Assembly (NCBI RefSeq): GCF_014651535.1
Contig: NZ_BMXB01000001.1
Span: 186,001-250,000, forward strand
From: Salinimicrobium marinum
GTDB taxonomy: Bacteria > Bacteroidota > Bacteroidia > Flavobacteriales > Flavobacteriaceae
Direction of reading: 5' to 3'
DNA: 64,000 bases
Under the pieces are notes generated by a model, which saw only the letters and a list, made by a program, of their open reading frames with translations, ran no database searches and was not told where the DNA came from. Made by a program: the position numbers and the translations under genes. Numbering within the stretch: the first letter of the stretch is position 1; each line of letters begins with the position of its first letter. Shown piece by piece: positions 26,822 to 38,000 of the stretch.

Positions 26822-28753
26822 ATGCCAGTTATGAAAAAAATCATATTCACACTAATAATTTTTATAATGATATATCCCGGAATAATGAATTCCCAAAACA
26901 GTGAATTTACTTTAGAGGTAGAACCCACTTTCCAGAGGCTGGTCTCTGTGGCCGATACCGATGCAGATAAGAAGATCACTGTCGAGGACCAGAAAAATCC
27001 CGATTTCTATCTTATTGATTCCAACGGAAAGAAAGTTCCGGTTCAAAGAACCTATTATTTGTCAAATCTGCTGCAGGAGCTGGCTCAGGCCAGGGCAGAA
27101 GGAAAAGATAGTTTGTCAATCACATTGGATGAGATCCAGGTACCGCCATCCAGGAGGATTTCAGAAAGAATAGAAAATTTCTTCTGGGATGACCTTACGA
27201 GAACCATCGATCGGGAAGGTATTACCCGCATCCTGGAGGATACAAAAGCATCAGATGGGGTGCAAAGGATCTATGTACCTTATGGCGACCAGGAAGGAAT
27301 AGATTATTTTCGAGACCTTCAGGAGGAACTGGGATTTGAAATGGTGATTCTTCCGGAGGAAATTACTCCGGAATATGTAAAGTCCATAAATACAAAGCCG
27401 GGAATCCTGGCACTGGCGCTCGAAGACGGTGAGGGCGTGCCATTTGTTGTTCCGGGAGGAAGGTTTAACGAAATGTACGGCTGGGACAGTTATTTTGAAG
27501 GCGTGGGCCTACTGGTGGATGACAGGATTGATCTTGCCAAAGCCATGGTTGAAAATTTTGTGTATCAGATCAACCACTACGGAAAGATCCTGAATGCAAA
27601 TCGTTCTTATTATCTCACCCGAACCCAGCCTCCGTTTATGTCTTCATTCGTGCGGGAGGTATATGAAGCCATGGCAGAAGATGACAAAGAATGGTTGCGT
27701 ACTTCCCTTGAAGCTGCTGTCAAAGAGTACGAGCAGGTATGGATGGAAGAAGGGAAGCGCCTTACAGAAAACGGCCTGAACCGCTATTTTGCTGAAGGGT
27801 TAAGGATTCCGCCAGAAACTGAGGAAGGGCATTTTGAAGAAGTCCTGAAGGAATTTGCAGCCAAACACAACATGCCGGTAGATGAATTTGAACAAAAATT
27901 TCAGGAAGGAATCATTGAAGATAAAGCTTTGGATCAGTATTTTGTACACGACAGAACCCTTCGGGAAAGTGGCCATGATACCTCCTGGAGGCTGGAAAAT
28001 AGGGCAGCTCATCTTAACACGGTTGATCTTAATTCCCTTCTCTACAAATATGAAAAAGATTTTGCGTACCTCATTGATGAATATTTTGAAGGGGAATTCA
28101 TCCACTCCTCCGGAAGGGTTTACACCCCCGAGTACTGGAGCAAGAAAGCAGAGACGAGAAAAAAGTTGATGAACCGTTATCTATGGAATGAAGAGGAGGG
28201 AAGTTTCTTCGACTATAATTTTAAAAAAGGAGAACAAACGGGATATATTTCAGCAACCAATTTTTATCCGCTTTGGTCCAAAATGGCTTCGGAAGAGCAG
28301 GCTCAAAAAATGGTGGAAAACCTGATGTCCCATCTTAAAGCAACCGGAGGGATCCTCTCGAGTGCAAAAGTTTCTGTGGAACAGGAAGCGACCAATGAGG
28401 TGCAGCGGCAATGGGATTATCCCAATGGCTGGGCACCACACCAGATGTTGTTGTGGAAAGGCCTTTTACACTACGGATATGAAGAGGAAGCGCAGGAATT
28501 GATCTACCGCTGGTTATGGATGATCACCAGGAATGCAGTGGATTACAACGGAACAATTCCCGAGAAATATGACGTCGTAGATGCTACCCATAAGGTCTAT
28601 GCCGAATATGGAAATGTGGGAACAGAATTCGATTATATCACCACTTCAGGATTTGGCTGGATGAATGCCTCCTATCAATTCGGGTTGGAACTTCTGGAGC
28701 CAGAATACATTGAAGAGTTAGATGAACTTACCCCGCCAGATCAAATCTTTTAG
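26822..28753 (+). CDS. treA: Exported GH37 trehalase resembling fungal neutral trehalase
   Basis: This enzyme splits trehalose to glucose. The 643-aa product starts with a signal peptide (an alternative ATG at 26831 also works), so it should act in the periplasm or outside. GH37 signatures are PGGRFNEMYGWDSYF (211-225) and QWDYPNGWAPHQ (530-541). Likely catalytic acids are D386 in RESGHDTSWR and E581 in PEKYD. Residues 45-56 (DTDADKKITVED) form an EF-hand-like loop, as in the calcium-binding segment of fungal neutral trehalases. Long stretches such as NHYGKILNANRSYYLTR and VDLNSLLYKYE also look fungal-type. No trehalose transporter or synthesis gene lies nearby. Confidence 0.93.
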   Translation: MPVMKKIIFTLIIFIMIYPGIMNSQNSEFTLEVEPTFQRLVSVADTDADKKITVEDQKNPDFYLIDSNGKKVPVQRTYYLSNLLQELAQARAEGKDSLSITLDEIQVPPSRRISERIENFFWDDLTRTIDREGITRILEDTKASDGVQRIYVPYGDQEGIDYFRDLQEELGFEMVILPEEITPEYVKSINTKPGILALALEDGEGVPFVVPGGRFNEMYGWDSYFEGVGLLVDDRIDLAKAMVENFVYQINHYGKILNANRSYYLTRTQPPFMSSFVREVYEAMAEDDKEWLRTSLEAAVKEYEQVWMEEGKRLTENGLNRYFAEGLRIPPETEEGHFEEVLKEFAAKHNMPVDEFEQKFQEGIIEDKALDQYFVHDRTLRESGHDTSWRLENRAAHLNTVDLNSLLYKYEKDFAYLIDEYFEGEFIHSSGRVYTPEYWSKKAETRKKLMNRYLWNEEEGSFFDYNFKKGEQTGYISATNFYPLWSKMASEEQAQKMVENLMSHLKATGGILSSAKVSVEQEATNEVQRQWDYPNGWAPHQMLLWKGLLHYGYEEEAQELIYRWLWMITRNAVDYNGTIPEKYDVVDATHKVYAEYGNVGTEFDYITTSGFGWMNASYQFGLELLEPEYIEELDELTPPDQIF

Positions 28754-28880
28754 CGTAAATGAACACCACTTAATTAAAGATGGAGGAATTTTTCAGAATT
28801 TTTAAAGTCATTAGGCTTCTGCAAAGAGAGCGCTGGCGCTAAAAAACCTATTAAACTATACAGCATGACCCGAAACTAAT

Positions 28881-28888
28881 TACCTTTG
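28881..28888 (+). promoter_or_regulatory. Candidate -7 element of maeB
   Basis: TACCTTTG matches TAnnTTTG and lies 22 bp before the maeB ATG. No clear -33 TTG is present at the usual spacing. Confidence 0.45.
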
Positions 28889-28910
28889 TAGCTTCTGAAA
28901 AATACGAAAT

Positions 28911-31202
28911 ATGACGAATGAAAGAAAAAGGCGTGAAGCACTGGTATATCACGCAAAGCCCTACCCTGGTAAGATTCAGGTAGTTCCCACTAAGAAATAT
29001 TCTACTCAAAGGGATCTCTCTTTAGCGTATTCTCCGGGGGTGGCAGAGCCTTGTCTTGAGATCGAAAAAAATAAAGAAAACGTATATAAATATACAACCA
29101 AAGGTAATCTGGTGGCTGTGATTTCTAACGGAACTGCCGTTCTGGGTCTTGGTGATATAGGTCCAGAAGCTTCCAAACCAGTGATGGAAGGGAAGGGCCT
29201 GCTATTTAAAATATTTTCTGATATAGATGTTTTTGACATAGAAGTAGACACCAAAGATGTGGACGCTTTTGTAGAGACTGTAAAAAACATCGCCCCTACT
29301 TTTGGGGGGATAAACCTTGAAGATATTGCTGCGCCCGAAGCTTTTGAGATTGAAAGAAGACTTAAGGAAGAGCTGGATATTCCGGTAATGCACGATGACC
29401 AGCATGGAACTGCAATAATCTCTTCTGCAGCGCTTTTAAATGCGCTGGAGCTTGCAAAGAAAAAAATTGAAAAGGTAAAGGTGGTGGTATCCGGAGCTGG
29501 ATCGGCTGCAATTGCCTGTACGAAACTGTATGTGCTGCTTGGGGTAAAAAAGGAAAATATCGTCATGTTCGATTCCAAAGGATTGATCCATGAGAAGAGA
29601 ATTGACCTGTCTGAACTGCAGCGAGATTTTGCGGTGAAAAAAGAATACGAAAACCTGGAGCATGCAATGAAAGGTGCCGATGTGTTCCTCGGTCTTTCGA
29701 TTGGTGATATTGTCACCCCCGATATGCTGAAGAAAATGGCGAAAAATCCGATTGTTTTTGCAATGGCAAATCCAAATCCGGAAATTGGCTATGATCTCGC
29801 CTGTGCCACCCGTAAGGATATTATCATGGCAACAGGAAGAAGTGATCATCCTAACCAGGTAAACAATGTACTTGGTTTTCCATATATTTTTCGTGGCGCT
29901 CTTGATGTAAGAGCAACCAAGATAAATGAAGAAATGAAGATGGCAGCGGTGAAAGCCCTGGCCAAGCTGGCAAAAGAACCCGTACCGGAGCAGGTGAATA
30001 TTGCATACGGAGAAACAAAACTGAATTTTGGCCGGGATTATATTATTCCGAAGCCTTTTGATCCAAGACTAATTTCTGAAGTGCCTCCTGCGGTTGCAAA
30101 AGCTGCGATGGAAAGCGGTGTGGCCAAAAATCCTATTCTCGACTGGGAAAAATACCGGGATGAGCTTATGGAAAGAATGGGTAATGATAACAAGATTACC
30201 CGTTTGCTGATGAATCGTGCTAAACTGGATCCTAAAAAAGTGGTTTTCGCAGAAGCAGACCACCTGGATGTGTTAAAAGCAGCGCAAATTGTTCATGATG
30301 AAGGAGTAGCTATTCCTGTTTTGCTGGGGAGTAAAGAAGTGATTGAAGAATTAATGCGGGAAATAGATTTTCATGCAGATGATGTTCTTATCGTCGATTC
30401 AAAATCTGATGAAGAAAAGGAGCGGCGCAACCGTTATGCACAGGTATTCTGGAAAGATCGTAACCGAAAAGGGGTTACGCTTTACGATGCCCAGTTGCTC
30501 ATGAGGCAGCGCAATTATTTTGCTGCGATGATGGTGAATGAGGGAGATGCAGATGCATTATTATCGGGTTACTCGAGATCCTATCCCACGGTGCTAAAAC
30601 CTATGATGGAATTGATAGGAAAAGCAAAAGGGGTGAATAGGGTTGCAGCCACCAATTTAATGAATACAGCACGTGGTCCTGTTTTTATAAGTGATACTTC
30701 AGTAAATATTGATCCTACCGCAAAAGAACTTGCCAAAATAGCACAAATGACGGCCACGACCGTAAAGCTTTTTGGAATGGACCCGGTGATCGCAATGATC
30801 TCTTATGCCAATTTTGGTTCCTCCAGGAATGAAAAAGCTCATAAGGTAAAAGAGGCAGTAGATTATTTACACAGATTTTATCCAGATCTTGTAGTGGATG
30901 GGGAAATGCAAACCGATTTTGCTCTGAATAAAGAAATGCTTCAAAAGAAATTTCCGTTTTCCAAACTGGCAGGAAAAAAGGTAAATACGTTGATTTTTCC
31001 TAACCTGGATTCCGGTAACAGTACTTATAAACTACTAAAGGAACTGAACAAGGCAGAATCTGTAGGCCCAATCCTGATGGGAATGAAAAAACCGGTCCAT
31101 ATTCTGCAGCTGGGAGCGAGCGTGGAGGAGATGGTGAATATGGCAGCAGTTGCTGTGGTAGATGCTCAGGAAAAGGAAAAAAGAGCGAGAAAAGAAGCAT
31201 AG
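28911..31202 (+). CDS. maeB: NADP-dependent malic enzyme, hybrid with phosphotransacetylase-like domain
   Basis: This enzyme decarboxylates malate to pyruvate with NADP. The 763-aa product is the large hybrid form. Residues about 1-430 are the malic enzyme (SLAYSPGVAEPCLEI, GTAVLGLGDIGP, MHDDQHGTAIISSAALLNAL, and the nucleotide-binding VVSGAGSAAIACTKLY). Residues about 430-763 resemble phosphate acetyltransferase, which in MaeB is usually a regulatory acetyl-CoA-sensing domain rather than an active enzyme. It appears monocistronic, and the inverted-repeat element at 31224 lies downstream. Confidence 0.96.
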   Translation: MTNERKRREALVYHAKPYPGKIQVVPTKKYSTQRDLSLAYSPGVAEPCLEIEKNKENVYKYTTKGNLVAVISNGTAVLGLGDIGPEASKPVMEGKGLLFKIFSDIDVFDIEVDTKDVDAFVETVKNIAPTFGGINLEDIAAPEAFEIERRLKEELDIPVMHDDQHGTAIISSAALLNALELAKKKIEKVKVVVSGAGSAAIACTKLYVLLGVKKENIVMFDSKGLIHEKRIDLSELQRDFAVKKEYENLEHAMKGADVFLGLSIGDIVTPDMLKKMAKNPIVFAMANPNPEIGYDLACATRKDIIMATGRSDHPNQVNNVLGFPYIFRGALDVRATKINEEMKMAAVKALAKLAKEPVPEQVNIAYGETKLNFGRDYIIPKPFDPRLISEVPPAVAKAAMESGVAKNPILDWEKYRDELMERMGNDNKITRLLMNRAKLDPKKVVFAEADHLDVLKAAQIVHDEGVAIPVLLGSKEVIEELMREIDFHADDVLIVDSKSDEEKERRNRYAQVFWKDRNRKGVTLYDAQLLMRQRNYFAAMMVNEGDADALLSGYSRSYPTVLKPMMELIGKAKGVNRVAATNLMNTARGPVFISDTSVNIDPTAKELAKIAQMTATTVKLFGMDPVIAMISYANFGSSRNEKAHKVKEAVDYLHRFYPDLVVDGEMQTDFALNKEMLQKKFPFSKLAGKKVNTLIFPNLDSGNSTYKLLKELNKAESVGPILMGMKKPVHILQLGASVEEMVNMAAVAVVDAQEKEKRARKEA

Positions 31203-31223
31203 TTCTTCTTCAAAAATCATAGG

Positions 31224-31338
31224 AGGCTGTCTAAAAAGCACATTTAACGTCAACCTCTCCCGAAGCTTTGGGAGTATTGGGTTCTAAGAAATTCTGAAAT
31301 TCAGAAGGACGATTTTAAAGCTTTCTAGACAGTTTTTT
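31224..31338. repeat. Inverted-repeat element between maeB and ruvA (MITE- or IS-end-like)
   Basis: Imperfect terminal inverted repeats CTGTCTAAAAAGC (31227-31239) and GCTTTCTAGACAG (31320-31332) pair over 13 bases with one mismatch. They enclose two internal palindromes: CTCCC...GGGAG around 31256-31273, and TTCTGAAATTCAGAA at 31292-31306. The right end runs into seven T, so it may also act as a terminator for maeB. The AGGCTGTCT end resembles IS or MITE termini and a similar end at 58551. No clear target-site duplication is visible. Confidence 0.5.
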
Positions 31339-31440
31339 TATGGCCAAATACGGCAGGATTCCCTGCTTTTATCTTGTTTATTCCTGTTTCGTCATCCCGT
31401 TTATTTTACTACTTTTGAGCTTCTTAACTTTATTTTTTAA

Positions 31441-32022
31441 ATGATCCACCATCTTAAAGGCAAATTGGTTGAAAAAAACCCGACGAATGTAGTCATTGAC
31501 TGCAATGGAGTGGGATATTTTGTTCATATTTCCCTGCATACTTATTCGCTGCTTCCGGCTTCCGAAGCGGTGCATCTTTACACGCATCTTCAGGTGAAAG
31601 AGGACTCTCAAACCCTTTTTGGTTTCAAGGAGAAAAGTGAACGGGAGATCTTCAGGTTATTGATCTCTGTTTCAGGAGTTGGGGCGAGTACAGCCCGTAG
31701 CATGTTATCTTCTTTAGATCCTCAGCAAATCATGGAAGCAATTGCTTCGGGGGATGTTGCTACAATTCAGGGTATCAAGGGGATAGGTGCAAAAACAGCT
31801 CAAAGGGTTATACTTGATCTTAAGGATAAGATTATGAAGGTGTCTGGATTGGATGAAGTTTCAACACCACAAAGCAATACAAGTCGTGAAGAAGCGTTAT
31901 CAGCTTTAGAAACACTGGGGTACACCCGTAAACAATCTGAGAAAGTGATTGATAAGATTATTAAAAACTCACCAGATTCTACGGTGGAATCTCTCATTAA
32001 GCTTGCATTAAAAAACCTATAA
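31441..32022 (+). CDS. ruvA: Holliday junction DNA-binding protein RuvA
   Basis: RuvA binds the Holliday junction and loads RuvB. The 193-aa product has the N-terminal OB fold (VVIDCNGVGYFVHIS), two helix-hairpin-helix motifs (ISVSGVGASTARSMLS and IQGIKGIGAKTAQRVILDLK) and the small C-terminal RuvB-contacting domain (REEALSALETLGYTRKQSEK). The length is normal. The sprA start lies only 5 bp downstream, so the two genes may be co-transcribed. Confidence 0.96.
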   Translation: MIHHLKGKLVEKNPTNVVIDCNGVGYFVHISLHTYSLLPASEAVHLYTHLQVKEDSQTLFGFKEKSEREIFRLLISVSGVGASTARSMLSSLDPQQIMEAIASGDVATIQGIKGIGAKTAQRVILDLKDKIMKVSGLDEVSTPQSNTSREEALSALETLGYTRKQSEKVIDKIIKNSPDSTVESLIKLALKNL

Positions 32023-32027
32023 TACCT

Positions 32028-35000
32028 TTGAGGCAGAACCATATATTCAGGTTTTCACTAACAGGAACCCTCAGCATTTTATTTGTACTGGTTCTTTCTG
32101 TTTCAGCTGCTGCCCAGGAAACAGAAACGCCGCAGGACACTACGCAAACAGATACCTTGCGGGGCCCTTCTCTGGGAAGGCTACAGTTGCCGCAACCTGC
32201 CAGTATCATGTCTTCTTACGAGTATGATCCTGTAATGGACAGGTATATTTATACCGAAACTCTTGGCAGTTTTAATATTTCCACTCCACTTATTCTCACT
32301 CCCGAAGAATATGAACAGCTGGTGATGGAGGAAGAGATGCAGCGTTATTTTCAGCAAAAATCTGATGCCCTATCGGGCAGAAAAGAGGGTAGTGAAGAAG
32401 ACCAGCGAAATTTGTTGCCTAATTTTTATGTAGATTCTAATTTCTTTGAAAGCATTTTTGGAGGTGGGGAAATTGAATTGATCCCGCAGGGATCTGTTGC
32501 TTTAGACCTTGGGGTGCTTTACTCCAAAAGGGATAATCCAGCATTTTCTCCGCGAAACCGAAGTACCTTTACCTTCGATTTTGATCAGAGAATTCAGCTG
32601 AGTCTTTTAGGTCAGGTGGGGGAAAGATTACAGGTAACTGCCAATTACGACACCGAGTCCACATTTGACTTTCAAAACCAGTTAAAGCTGGAATACACTC
32701 CTACCGAAGATGATATCATCCGGAAGATCGAAGTCGGAAATATTAGCATGCCGCTTAATTCTGCTCTCATTCAGGGGGCCCAAAGTCTCTTTGGTTTTAA
32801 AACTGAACTGCAGTTCGGAAAAACCCGCATCACCGGAGTCTTTTCTGAACAAAAATCTGAAAGACGTACCGTGAATGTGGAAGGTGGGGCCGCAGTGCAG
32901 GAGTTTGACCGTTTCGCGCTGGAATATGATGAAGACCGCCACTTTTTCCTGGCTCATTACTTCAGGGACCATTATGATGAAGCTTTAAAAGATTATCCTT
33001 TTATAAACAGTAATGTACAGATCACCCGAATCCAGGTGTGGGTAACGAACAGGTCTAATAATGTTCAAAACTTAACCGATGCGAGAAATATTGTAGGGAT
33101 TCAGGATTTAGGGGAGAGTCCGGTTCCTGGAAACATCGGAATTGAAAATCCTCCTGCCGGATTTTTTAATAGTCCTGCAGGTGCATATACCGATAATAAA
33201 AATAACGACCTGAACCCTTTTGGTATCAATGGTGCCGAAGAATCGGTTCTCAATTCTGCCATCCGTGATATTGCAACGGTACAAAGCGGCTTTGGAGGTT
33301 TGCGGGTTTCAGAAGGAACAGATTACGTGAAGCTGGAGAACGCAAGGCAGTTAAATTCTTCAGATTACAGGTTGAACAACCGGTTGGGATATATTTCCTT
33401 AAATCAGCGATTAACAAATGATGAAATTCTTGCGGTAGCTTTTCAGTATACGGTGAACGGGCAGGTATATCAGGTAGGAGAATTTGCCAATGATGGGATC
33501 GATGCCACTCCCGGTGGCGGGGATTCGGGAGCTGCCGTTAATCAGAATCTTGTGGTTAAACTTCTTAAAAGTTCTGTGATCAATGTGGAGGAGCCGGTAT
33601 GGGACCTTATGATGAAAAACATCTACAGTCTGGGTGCATATCAGCTGGACAGGGATGATTTCAGAATGAATATTTTATATACAGATCCGCAGCCACTTAA
33701 CTATATCTCGGGAGTGGAGGGCGAACCCTTACCCGAAGATGTGGAAGAGACTACTTTGCTGAGGGTTTTTAATCTCGATAATCTCAATATCAACGGTGAT
33801 CCCATTGTTGGGGGAGATGGATTTTTTGATTTTGTCCCCGGCCTTACGATAGATCCCGAAGCCGGAAATATCATTTTTACTTCTGTAGAGCCTTTTGGAG
33901 AATACCTGTTCAACAAGCTTGACCAGAATCCTAACGGAGGCCCTGAAGATTATAACATTCCTGAAACCTATAATGCCAACCAGGAACGGTACGTATTCCG
34001 GGCGATGTATGAAACTACCAAGACGCAGGCAGAGCAGTTACAGGCCGACAAAAATAAATTTCAGTTAAAAGGACGGTATAAATCATCCAATGTGGAAGGG
34101 ATTCCTATTGGAGCTTTTAATGTTCCGCAGGGTTCGGTAACGGTGACTGCAGGAGGAAGAGTGCTTCAGGAAGGTGTAGATTATGTGGTGAATTATCAGT
34201 TTGGACGAGTCCAGATCCTTGATGAAAGCTTGCTGGCTTCCAATATTCCAATTCAGGTTTCTACAGAAAACAATGCGTTGTTCGGGCAGCAAACCAAAAG
34301 GTTTACAGGGTTCCATGTGGAGCATCAGTTTACCGAAAATTTTCTGATTGGGGGTACATATTTGAATCTGAATGAACGGCCTATCACCCAAAAGGCAAAC
34401 TACGGATATGAGCCTATTAACAACTCGATCTATGGGTTTAACCTGAATTACTCTACAGAAGTTCCCTTTCTTACCCGGATGGTGAACAAACTGCCAAATA
34501 TTGATACAGATGTTCCTTCCAATTTATCATTGCGTGGAGAAGTGGCATTTCTGGATCCCGGTTCTCCTAAAGGTAGTGATTTTGAAGGAAGAACCACCAC
34601 GTATATTGATGATTTTGAAGCGGCACAAACTTCCATTTCTGTTTTGAATCCCTTAGGATGGGAATTATCCAGTGTTCCGCTAGAATTTGGTGGAGAAAGG
34701 GCTAACGGAGATCTGGCAGTGGGTTATCGCCGGGCAAAGTTGTCGTGGTACAGTATAGATCCTGTTTTCTATAGCAGCCAGAGACCTTCGGGAGTTACAG
34801 ATTCAGATTTGTCAAGTTATGCTACCAGGCGGGTATTTCTGGATGAGATTTTCCCTAATGTGGATGTGGTGCAGGGGCAGTCGCAGGTGCTTTATACCCT
34901 CGACCTTGATTACCGTCCTTCAGTTCGTGGGCCATACAATTATAATCCTGCTGCGGCGGGAGGAAACAATCTTCCAAACCCCGAACAGAACTTTGCGGGA

Positions 35001-38000
35001 ATTTCCAGAGCAGTGAACTCCACCAATTTTGAGCAGAGCAATGTGGAATTCATTGAATTCTGGATGATGGATCCTTTTATTTATTCTGAAAATACTAATA
35101 ATAATGGCGGGACAATAAAATTCAACCTTGGAAATATTTCTGAAGATGTTTTGAAAGACGGAAGAAAACAATATGAAAACGGACTTCCACCAACGGGTGG
35201 GGAGCTAAATACTTCTTCTACTGCTTATGGAAAAGTACCTTCCAACCAGTCGCTCATCTATGCTTTTAATACCGAAGGGCAGGAAAGAGAAAATCAGGAT
35301 GTTGGTTTTGATGGATTGGATGACAATGAGGAAGCAGTGAGGTTTCCGGCTTTTGCGAGTCTGGAAGATCCGTCGGCAGATAATTATGCCTATTTTCTTG
35401 AAAATGAAGGGGGTATCAGGGAACGCTATTCAAATTATAACGGTACAGAAGGGAATTCTCCTGCAAATGTTTCTAATGATAGCAGGGGGAATACCACCCT
35501 TCCTACGGTAGAGGATCTCAACAGGGACAATACCATGAATACGGTAGACAGCTACTTTGAATATGAAATACCCGTTTTCCCTGGAATGGGAATTGACAAC
35601 AATAATTACATTACCGATGTAAAACAATTTAACACCACCTTACCTAATGGGCAGGAAATGCCGGTAAGATGGATACAGTTTAAAGTGCCTATTTATGAGC
35701 CTGCAGATGCCAAAGGCGGAATTGGGGATTTTCGATCTATCAGGTTTATGAGGATGTTTTTGACCGATTTCCGGGAGCGAACCTTATTGCGTTTCGGAAC
35801 CATGGAACTGGTGCGGGGCGATTATCGCCGCTACACTCAGTCATTAGATCCCGATAAGTCCGATCCTATCAGTGAAAACACCACTTTTGAAGTAGCAGCA
35901 GTAAGTATTGAGGAAAACGAAAACCGGCAGCCGGTGCCTTACGTATTGCCTCCGGGGATTTACCGGGAAGAGTTGCTAAATAACAACACACGTATAAGGC
36001 AGAATGAACAATCTCTGTCGGTAAGGGTTTGTGATCTTGAGACACAGGATGCACGGGCAGTCTACAAGAATTTTCAGGTGGATATGCGACAGTATAAAAA
36101 CCTCGAAATGTTCATACATGCAGAATCCATGGTAAACCGTCCCAGCCTGCAGGATGGAGAACTGGTGGCAATTGTAAGAATGGGAACCGATTTTACGAAT
36201 AACTTCTACCAGATAGAGATTCCGTTAAAGCCTACCCGTCATGGCTCTTCTTCTGCTTCTGAAATCTGGCCGGATGAAAACAGGCTGAACCTGCCGCTGG
36301 AATTACTTCAAACGGTAAAAGCTGCAGTGATAGGAAATCCGAATTTGATATCTACCGAACTGAATTTCTTTGATGAAGAAGGAATGAATATCCCAGATCA
36401 AACTCCGTATGAACTGGACAGGATTAGAGTGGGAGTAAAAGGAAATCCGAGTTTCGGAAATATCAGGATGCTGATGCTGGGAGTTAAAAATGGTCTTCCC
36501 GATTCTAATTCAAGGGAATTGTGCGGGGAGGTTTGGTTTAATGAACTTAGACTTACCGAATTGGATAACGAAGGCGGCTGGGCTGCGATCGTGAATATGG
36601 ATGCCAATGTAGCCGATTTTGCTAATATCTCTGCTACAGGAAGAAGGAGTACTGTAGGATTTGGATCTCTTGAAGAAGGACCTAACGAACGCAGCAGGGA
36701 AGATCTTCAGCAATATGATGTGGTGACTAATCTTAATATGGGCCAATTACTGCCACAAACCTGGGGAATGAGAATCCCGTTGAGTTATAGCCGCGGGGAA
36801 GAATTGATCACACCAAAATATGATCCGGAATTTCTTGATCTGGAATTGAATACTCTTCTTGACAATGCGGCCACGCCCGAAATCAGGGATGATCTAAAGG
36901 AACGGGCAGAAAATTATACCAAGAGACAAAGCGTCAATGTAATTGGTTTGCGAAAGGAGAGAACGGGTGAAGACAGTAAGCCAATGCCTTACGATATTGA
37001 GAATTTCACTGTTTCCACCAGTTACAACCAGGTGGACCATCGGGACTTTGAGATCGAAGAATCTTTTGATCAAAATGTTCGGCTGGGGGCTACCTACGAT
37101 TATAATTTTGCGCCGGTTTCCATTGAACCATTAAGAAATGTAAGTGTGCTGGATAGCAGTGCTTACTTTGCACTCCTGAAAGATCTTAATTTTAATCCTT
37201 TGCCTACAAACATTTCTGCCAGTTCAAATATTTTCCGGCAGTACAATGAGCAAAAATTCAGGGAGATTAATGTACCTCCGGGATTCATCAATGGGATCCC
37301 CACTTTATATCAGCGTAACTTCCTGTTCGATTGGCAGTACACCATCAATTACAATTTAACCAAGTCGCTGAGGTTTAATTTTGATTCGTCTACCAACAGG
37401 ATCATTCGTAATTATCTTGATGAAGAGAACCGACCCGATACCGACACCAGGATCTGGGACGGATTTTTTAACGTGGGGGAGCCAAATCAACATTTCCAGT
37501 CCCTGCAGGTGAATTATGATCTTCCCTTTGCTAAGATTCCTGCTCTAAATTTTGTAAGGGCTACCTATTCCTATACCGGTAATTTTGAATGGCACAGGGG
37601 CTCACAGCGATTCCAGACCCTGGAGGGAATTCCTGATCTCGGTAATACCGTTCAGAACTCGAATGCGCACCAGATAAATGCCAATCTGGAAATGCAGACA
37701 TTCTACGACTATGTAGGATTAACCAAACGTGCTCCAGGTCGGGACAGGAATACCATTGAAGAAAGAAGTAAAGGTGTGCCGACGTTAGATCCTGACGGGC
37801 CGAAACCTGATGCTGCCCCGGCTGCGGGACAGGGGAACAGGCTTAGCGGTGGCGATAAAGCTTATAATACTTTTATTGGAGTTCTTACTTCCCTCAAAAA
37901 AGTACAGGTAAATTACCAGGAGAACAACGGAATTTTCCTTCCGGGTTATACTCAAAATATTGGTTTTCTCGGAACCTGGCAACCTACCCCCGGATTTACC

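Noticed and set aside
29006-29716. A 236-aa minus-strand frame opposite maeB
   Set aside because: It is the complement of a well-defined malic enzyme domain and shows no protein family pattern.
32023-32030. TACCTTTG box at the sprA start as an sprA promoter
   Set aside because: It would start transcription after the only start codon that keeps the signal peptide. A second, ruvA-driven transcript is simpler, so it was not listed as a promoter.
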